64,000 nt of DNA from RCIO01 sp040880025 (GTDB lineage Bacteria; Pseudomonadota; Alphaproteobacteria; Rhizobiales; Rhizobiaceae), in NCBI GenBank assembly GCA_040880025.1, contig JBBDJD010000007.1:62001-126000 (forward strand), given 5' to 3'. The notes under the pieces are model-generated. The model was not told the DNA's origin. It saw nothing but the letters and a program-made list of their open reading frames with translations, and did not search any database. Positions within the stretch are counted from its first letter, which is position 1. The number at the start of each line of letters is the position of its first letter. The position numbers were made by a program, and so were the translations under genes. Below, piece after piece: positions 58,201 through 64,000 of the stretch.

Positions 58201-58890
58201 TCAGGCTTCATTGATGGCGTAGCCGGCGCCGCGCACGGTGCGGATCACGTCGGGCATGCGGCCATTGTTGACCGCCTTGCGCAGCCTGCCGACATGGACG
58301 TCGACCGTGCGCTCGTCGATATAGATCGTCTCGCCCCAGACATTGTCGAGAAGCTGTGTGCGCGAGAAAACACGGCCTGGATGCCGCATCATGAATTCGA
58401 GCAGGCGGAATTCGGTTGGCCCCAGCCTGATCTCGCTCTTGCGGCGATAGACGCGGTGAGCTTCGCGGTCGAGCATGATGTCGCCGACCTTGAGCACGCT
58501 GGACAGAACTTCGGGCTTGGCGCGGCGCAGGAGGGCCCGCACGCGGGCCATGAATTCGGGCGTGGAGAAGGGTTTGACGAGGTAGTCGTCAGCGCCGGTC
58601 GCGAGACCGCGCACGCGGTCGCTTTCTTCTCCGCGCGCGGTCAGCATGATGATCGGCAGACGCTCGGTTTCGGGCCGCATGCGCAGACGGCGGCAAAGCT
58701 CGATGCCGGAGATCGCCGGCACCATCCAGTCCAGCACCAGCAGATCGGGAGTGCTCTCCTGCAGCCTCAGCTCGGCCTCATCACCGCGATTGACGATCTC
58801 GACCTGATAGCCTTCAGCTTCCAGGTTGTATTTGAGAAGCACGCATAGCGGCTCCTCGTCCTCGACCACCATGACCTTCGGTGCAATCAT
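58201..58890 (-). CDS. phoB: PhoB, phosphate regulon response regulator
   Basis: The 229-aa OmpR-family regulator has a receiver domain (phosphoacceptor Asp in LLVLDWMVP, Lys in DYLVKPFS) and a winged-helix DNA-binding domain (about 130-229, TVDVHVGRLRKAV). The motifs, and the order after pst genes and phoU, identify PhoB. The ATG at 58890 with GGAAG upstream is chosen; a longer start at 58929 would overlap the phoU stop. It probably activates this operon through pho boxes upstream of pstS, outside the window. phoR is not seen. Confidence 0.93.
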   Translation of the reverse strand: MIAPKVMVVEDEEPLCVLLKYNLEAEGYQVEIVNRGDEAELRLQESTPDLLVLDWMVPAISGIELCRRLRMRPETERLPIIMLTARGEESDRVRGLATGADDYLVKPFSTPEFMARVRALLRRAKPEVLSSVLKVGDIMLDREAHRVYRRKSEIRLGPTEFRLLEFMMRHPGRVFSRTQLLDNVWGETIYIDERTVDVHVGRLRKAVNNGRMPDVIRTVRGAGYAINEA

Positions 58891-58925
58891 TCGCGCTTCC
58901 AATCCGTCCAGTCGCCAGGGCGCCG

Positions 58926-59633
58926 TCATTCCGCCAGCGCGGACATCGCGGTTTCATCCTGCTTTGGACGCTGTGCCGGCAGCTGCTCGCCGGTGATCGT
59001 ATAATAGGCGTTTTCGGCGATGTTGGTCACGTGGTCGCCGATACGCTCCAGGTTCTTGGCGCAGAACAGGAGATGGGTGCAGGCTGTGATGTTGCGCGGG
59101 TCTTCCATCATATAGGTCAGCAATTCACGGAATACGGCCGTGTATTTGATGTCGACCTTCTCGTCGCGGGCGCGCAAGTCACGCAAGCTGTCCGCATCGC
59201 GCGCGACATAGGCATCGATAACGCCCGTCACCTGAAGCAACACCATTTCCGCCATGGATTCGATGGAGAGCGACAGCGTTTTCTGGGTCGGGGTCGGCAC
59301 GACCGCACCGACGCGCTTGGCGATGTTCTTGGCGAGATCGCCGATGCGTTCCAGGTCGGCGGCCATGCGGATGGCGCCCACGACGCTGCGCAAATCCTGC
59401 GCCATGGGTTGCCGCTTGGCGATCAGCGTGATCGCGCTCTCGTCGAGGTCGCGCTGGCGGGCGTCCATGACGGAATCGTCGGAAATGATGCGCTGAGCCA
59501 GCGCGTTGTCGGAGGTGACCAGTGCTCGCGTAGCATCCTGAACCATTGTCCCGGCAAGATCGCCCATGTCGCGGATCAGGCGGTCGATATGTTCCAGTTC
59601 CTCGTCAAAGGAGGTGACGGTGTGCTCGCCCAT
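58926..59633 (-). CDS. phoU: PhoU, phosphate signalling regulator
   Basis: The 235-aa all-helical protein has the two PhoU repeats, each with the conserved E/D-x3-D pattern (IDRLIRDMGDLAGTMV and DLERIGDLAKNIAKRV; NLERIGDHVTNIAE in the second). PhoU links PstSCAB activity to PhoR signalling and keeps PhoB inactive when phosphate is plentiful. The ATG at 59633 has GAGG 8 bases upstream; ATG 59639 is an alternative. It sits between pstB and phoB. Confidence 0.94.
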   Translation of the reverse strand: MGEHTVTSFDEELEHIDRLIRDMGDLAGTMVQDATRALVTSDNALAQRIISDDSVMDARQRDLDESAITLIAKRQPMAQDLRSVVGAIRMAADLERIGDLAKNIAKRVGAVVPTPTQKTLSLSIESMAEMVLLQVTGVIDAYVARDADSLRDLRARDEKVDIKYTAVFRELLTYMMEDPRNITACTHLLFCAKNLERIGDHVTNIAENAYYTITGEQLPAQRPKQDETAMSALAE

Positions 59634-59657
59634 GATCATGTCCTCGTATGGTCTCGG

Positions 59658-60500
<843 letters not shown>

Positions 60501-60512
60501 CCTTCTTACTCC

Positions 60513-61826
60513 CTACCAGCGCCGCTCGAAACGCTGGCGCAGGAAGATGGCTATGGTGTTCATTGAAACAAGGAAGGCAAGCAATACGAGGATTGCCGCG
60601 GAGGTTCGGGCGACAAAGCCGCGCTCGGGACTGTCCGCCCAGATATAGATCTGTGTCGGGAGCGCCGTGGATGCTTCGAAGATGCCATCGGGCGGGCTGG
60701 TTATGAAGGCGTTCATGCCGATCAGCAGCAGCGGCGCCGTCTCGCCGAGCGCTTGGGCAAGGCCGATGATCGTGCCGGTCATGATCGACGGCATCGACAG
60801 CGGCAGTATATGGTGGAAAACCGCTTCGTGCTTGGAGGCGCCGATACCCAGCGCCGCCTCGCGGATGGATGACGGCACTGAAGTGAGCGCCGCCCGGGTG
60901 ACGATGATGATCGTGGGCAAGGTCATCAGCGCCAGGACCAGGCCGCCGACAAACGGCGCGGAACGCGGCAGGCCGAACCATCCGAGAAAGACGGCCAGGC
61001 CAAGCAGGCCAAACACGACCGATGGGACGGCGGCCAGATTGTTGATGTTGATCTCGATGAGGTCGGTGAAACGGTTCTTCGGCGCGAATTCCTCAAGATA
61101 GATGGCCGCCCCGATCCCGACCGGAAAGCTGATCAGGAAGCAGACGAGAAGCAGCCAGAATGAACCGGAAATAGCGCCGGCCAGGCCCGCGAGCTCGGGA
61201 AAGCGGCTGTCGGAGTTGAAAAACAGGCCCCAGTTAAAGGGCTGCGACACAGCACCCTTCGCCTTGAGCTGGTTGAACAGTTTGACCTGATTGTCATTCA
61301 CCCGGCGCTGGTCCTCTGGCAGGTTGGTGTCGACAAGACCCTTGGCCAGTTGATCGATCGGATCGGACATCGGGATGGTGAATGTTGCGCGCCCGTCCAG
61401 GATCGAGCGGTCGGCAATAATCCGGTCGCGGATCAGGTACGCCGCGGACGACGTGAACATCGAGAAGTAGTCCCGCTCCTCAGAACGCGACAGCTCGCCG
61501 ACGTCGTCCTTGACCCCGTCGCGGAAGATGGTGCGCCAGTTGGACTCCATCAGATTGTTGCGATCAAGCTCGGCAGAGCTGAAATCAATGTCGATCGTGA
61601 CCATCGACTGGGTGAAGGCGCGATAGCCGGTAAAGCTCAGCGTGCCGACCAGGATCATCAGAAAGCCGAGCGCAAAGCCAATCGCCACCATGCCGTAAAG
61701 GCGCAAACGACGGTCGGCCGCGTATCTGGCCTTGCGGCGCCTGGTCATCTCGTCGGACTTCCAGACGACAGGCAGTCGCGGCGAGGGCGGGGTTGCCGAG
61801 CTGCCGGCGATATCTGTCGCGGCCAT
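60513..61826 (-). CDS. pstA: PstA, phosphate ABC transporter permease
   Basis: The 437-aa permease has a first membrane segment near residues 50-70, a large extracytoplasmic insertion of about 130 residues, then five segments with the docking motif EAALGIGASKHEAVFHHILPL near residue 325. It is much longer than E. coli PstA (about 296 aa), as is usual in Hyphomicrobiales. Its start overlaps the pstC stop by one base, giving coupled translation. Confidence 0.94.
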   Translation of the reverse strand: MAATDIAGSSATPPSPRLPVVWKSDEMTRRRKARYAADRRLRLYGMVAIGFALGFLMILVGTLSFTGYRAFTQSMVTIDIDFSSAELDRNNLMESNWRTIFRDGVKDDVGELSRSEERDYFSMFTSSAAYLIRDRIIADRSILDGRATFTIPMSDPIDQLAKGLVDTNLPEDQRRVNDNQVKLFNQLKAKGAVSQPFNWGLFFNSDSRFPELAGLAGAISGSFWLLLVCFLISFPVGIGAAIYLEEFAPKNRFTDLIEININNLAAVPSVVFGLLGLAVFLGWFGLPRSAPFVGGLVLALMTLPTIIIVTRAALTSVPSSIREAALGIGASKHEAVFHHILPLSMPSIMTGTIIGLAQALGETAPLLLIGMNAFITSPPDGIFEASTALPTQIYIWADSPERGFVARTSAAILVLLAFLVSMNTIAIFLRQRFERRW

Positions 61827-63232
61827 CAGTATTTCTCCCGGTATTTGCGGACCGTGCGCAGGGCGATCAGGTTCAGCCCGAGCGTGATGATGAAGAGCAT
61901 CAGGCCAAGCGCGAACGCGGCAAGCGTCTTGGGGTTGTCGAACTCGCTGTCGCCGATCAGAAGTGTCACGATCTGCACTGTGACGGTGGTCACGGAATCG
62001 AACGGGTTGAGCGTCATTTTCGCAATCAGGCCGGCCGCCATCACGACAATCATCGTTTCGCCGATGGCTCGGCTGAGCGCCAGAAGGACGCCGCCGACAA
62101 TTCCCGGCAGCGCCGCCGGCAGCAGGACCTTGCGGATCGTCTCGCCCTTGGTCGCCCCAAGCGCGAAGGAGCCCTCCCGGATCGCACGAGGAACGGCGGC
62201 GAAGGCATCGTCGGACAATGACGAGATAAACGGGATGAGCATGACGCCCATCACCCCACCCGCCGCGAGCGCGCTGTTGGGCGCGGCGTCGATACCGAGC
62301 GAAAGGCCGAGATTGCGTATCAGCGGGGCGACGGTCAGGACCGCGAAGAAGCCGTAGACGAGGGTGGGGATGCCAGCGAGTATTTCAAGCAGTGGCTTTA
62401 CCACGGCGCGAAAGCGCTCGTTCGAATATTCCGTGAGATAGATCGCCGACATGATCCCCGTAGGAATGGCGACCGCCATTGCCAGAGCGGAGATCACAAA
62501 TGTGCCGAACAGCACCGGGATCATTCCGAACGCGCCTTGCCCGGCGACCTGATCGGCGCGAATGGCGATCTGCGGCTCCCAGCGAAGGCCGAACAGGAAT
62601 TCCGTGACCGGCACACGGGCGAAAAACTGCAGCGCCTCATAGACGAGGGAGAGAACGATTCCCGCCGTCGTGAGGATGGCCACGAGAGACGAGAACATCA
62701 TGAACCAGGTTGCGGCGCGCTCGACGCTGTGACGTGCCGTAAAGCGGGTTTCGATCACGCGCAGTCCGAGGAAGGCGCCGACTGCGACGAAAGCAGCGAC
62801 GACGGCGACCATCGCCCATGTGGAGATGGACCGCAGGGAGTTCAGGTGATCGACCGCCGCAAGGATTTCCGGGGTCGGCTCCTTGAACAGCACACCCGAG
62901 GCGGCCTGGCGGATTTCGCTGATGAGAAGATCCCGCTGCGGACCGGTCATGGCGTCGGAGCCGGGGTAGCTTCCGAGAACAAGCATGTCGATCACGCCGT
63001 TCTGCCCCGTCAACCAAAGAAGAAGGAAGACGAAAGCCGGGACGCCCGTCCAGATGGCGGCATTGAGGCCGTGATAGATCGGACGGGAATGCGTCTTGAT
63101 CGTGGCCCGGCTGCGGTTCGCCTTGCTGCGCGCGACGCCCAAAAAGGCAGCCACCACGGCAGCGAGGGCCATGAAACCAATCAGATACCCCGCCATAAGA
63201 CCCCCGATCGGCACGGTTGTGCCAAACAACAC
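61826..63232 (-). CDS. pstC: PstC, phosphate ABC transporter permease
   Basis: The 468-aa permease has several N-terminal membrane segments with long loops and a C-terminal transport core of six segments; the docking motif EGSFALGATKGETIRKVLLP lies near residue 365. The N-terminal extension matches the long PstC type of rhizobia. It follows pstS after a strong stem-loop. Confidence 0.94.
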   Translation of the reverse strand: MLFGTTVPIGGLMAGYLIGFMALAAVVAAFLGVARSKANRSRATIKTHSRPIYHGLNAAIWTGVPAFVFLLLWLTGQNGVIDMLVLGSYPGSDAMTGPQRDLLISEIRQAASGVLFKEPTPEILAAVDHLNSLRSISTWAMVAVVAAFVAVGAFLGLRVIETRFTARHSVERAATWFMMFSSLVAILTTAGIVLSLVYEALQFFARVPVTEFLFGLRWEPQIAIRADQVAGQGAFGMIPVLFGTFVISALAMAVAIPTGIMSAIYLTEYSNERFRAVVKPLLEILAGIPTLVYGFFAVLTVAPLIRNLGLSLGIDAAPNSALAAGGVMGVMLIPFISSLSDDAFAAVPRAIREGSFALGATKGETIRKVLLPAALPGIVGGVLLALSRAIGETMIVVMAAGLIAKMTLNPFDSVTTVTVQIVTLLIGDSEFDNPKTLAAFALGLMLFIITLGLNLIALRTVRKYREKY

Positions 63233-63245
63233 CGAAGCAAAGAGC

Positions 63246-63274
63246 GTAGCCGCCCGTCATGGACGGGCGGCTAC
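63246..63274. promoter_or_regulatory. stem-loop between pstS and pstC
   Basis: A perfect 13-bp inverted repeat (63246-63258 with 63262-63274) encloses a 3-base loop. On the minus strand the downstream tail lacks a T run (CTCTTTGC), so it is more likely to stabilise pstS mRNA or partly terminate than to stop transcription fully. Confidence 0.7.
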
Positions 63275-63288
63275 GTTAGTGATGCGAT

Positions 63289-64000
63289 TTAGGAGCCGAG
63301 CTTCTTCGCTTCGGCAACAGCCTTCTGCACTTCCATGCGCTTTTCGTCCGACAGCGGGGTCAGGCCGCGCTCCGGCAGGTAACCGTCGGCGCCAAGAGCT
63401 CCGTCAGAGACGTATTCCGCCAGGAACTCGTTCAGGTTCGGGATGACATCGCGGTGTGCGTTCTTGATGTAGAAGAAGATCGGACGGGCGACCGGGTAGG
63501 ACGCGTCGGCGATGGTGTCGAAATTTGGCTCGACATCGTTGATTTTCACGCCCTTCAGCTTGTCGGTGTTCTCATAGAGGAACGAGTAGCCGAAGATGCC
63601 AACTGAGTTCGGATCCGACTCAAGACGCTGGACGATCAGGTTGTCGTTTTCGCCGGCTTCGACAAAGGGACCGTCCTGGCGCATGCGCGAGCAGATTTCT
63701 TCCCACTTGTCTTCGTCGGACTTCTTCAGATCCGCCATGCCGGGCAGAGTGGAGCAGCCGTCATGCATCATCAGTTCGACGAAAGCGTCGCGCGTGCCGG
63801 ATGTGGGCGGAGGGCCGAAGGCGATGATATTGACGTCCGGAAGCGATGCGTCGATGTCCGACCACTTCATGTTCGGGTTGGCGATGAAACCGCCATTGCC
63901 GTCCGGCAGTTCAGCGGCGAGCGCCTTGAAGACCTGCTCTTCAGTCAGGTTCCAGTCGAAGTCATTGGCGCGGGACACTGCGATCGAAAGGCCGTCATAG
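63289..64000 (-). CDS. pstS: PstS, phosphate-binding protein, C-terminal part
   Basis: About 237 C-terminal residues are visible; the reading frame continues beyond the right end of the window, so the signal peptide is missing. It matches PstS phosphate-binding proteins: GPPPTSGTRDAFVELM, whose SGTRD segment contacts phosphate, IVQRLESDPNSVGIFGYSF and YPVARPIFFYIKNAH. It is the first gene of the pstSCAB-phoU-phoB operon and captures periplasmic phosphate for PstCA. Confidence 0.93.
   Translation of the reverse strand, partial: YDGLSIAVSRANDFDWNLTEEQVFKALAAELPDGNGGFIANPNMKWSDIDASLPDVNIIAFGPPPTSGTRDAFVELMMHDGCSTLPGMADLKKSDEDKWEEICSRMRQDGPFVEAGENDNLIVQRLESDPNSVGIFGYSFLYENTDKLKGVKINDVEPNFDTIADASYPVARPIFFYIKNAHRDVIPNLNEFLAEYVSDGALGADGYLPERGLTPLSDEKRMEVQKAVAEAKKLGS

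Overview
The window is high-G+C DNA from an alphaproteobacterium, most likely a Hyphomicrobiales (Rhizobiales) member of the Mesorhizobium/Phyllobacteriaceae type. The signs are NasTS nitrate control, a CobS/CobT aerobic cobaltochelatase, a PstSCAB-PhoU-PhoB locus with long PstC and PstA, TRAP and sugar ABC importers with FadR-type regulators, DUF883 and Holin-X-like stress proteins, and dispersed rhizobial intergenic repeats. The genus is inferred only from gene content. No tRNA, rRNA, CRISPR array or transposase was recognised.

Region 1 (0-12.5 kb) is a complete nitrate assimilation locus. nasT-nasS encode the antiterminator and its nitrate sensor. They are followed by a leader holding an NtrC-like site, a sigma-54-like promoter, two ANTAR-type hairpins and an intrinsic terminator. 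Then come the NrtA/NrtB transporter, a fused two-ATPase protein, NirB, NirD and the molybdenum nitrate reductase. Region 2 (12.5-15.4 kb) holds an enoyl-CoA hydratase, a DUF3108 protein, rpmB and yhhQ. yhhQ is preceded by a very compact preQ1-I-like element whose pseudoknot would include the start codon.

Region 3 (15.6-28.6 kb) is catabolic. It contains kduD-kduI with a FadR-type regulator divergent from a TRAP importer, a PhyH dioxygenase / AraC / M24 peptidase group, and an operon resembling the tomato Tm-1 protein split into two genes plus a cupin, divergent from a TetR regulator. Region 4 (28.6-44.7 kb) has a six-gene sugar ABC importer and two divergent enzyme operons (three sugar-phosphate isomerase-like TIM barrels, a mandelate-racemase-type enolase, a D-2-hydroxyacid dehydrogenase, a Gfo/Idh/MocA oxidoreductase, an FCD regulator). 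The ABC operon and the enzyme operons share the same pair of palindromic operators at almost the same spacing, so they look like one regulon for an unidentified sugar or sugar acid. Accessory genes lie between them (GST, secreted small protein, hydrolase-LuxR fusion).

Region 5 (44.7-46.8 kb) is decayed: a DUF305 protein, a cytochrome c' remnant and a frameshifted cytochrome c. Region 6 (46.9-56.6 kb) is mostly housekeeping: esterase-like protein, cobT, an AT-rich membrane-protein gene fitted between cobT and cobS, cobS, a J-domain protein, bolA, two small GNAT proteins, an esterase with a glyoxalase-type dioxygenase, and envelope/stress proteins. Region 7 (56.9-64 kb) carries a ROK regulator and then phoB-phoU-pstB-pstA-pstC-pstS on the minus strand, with pstS running off the end.
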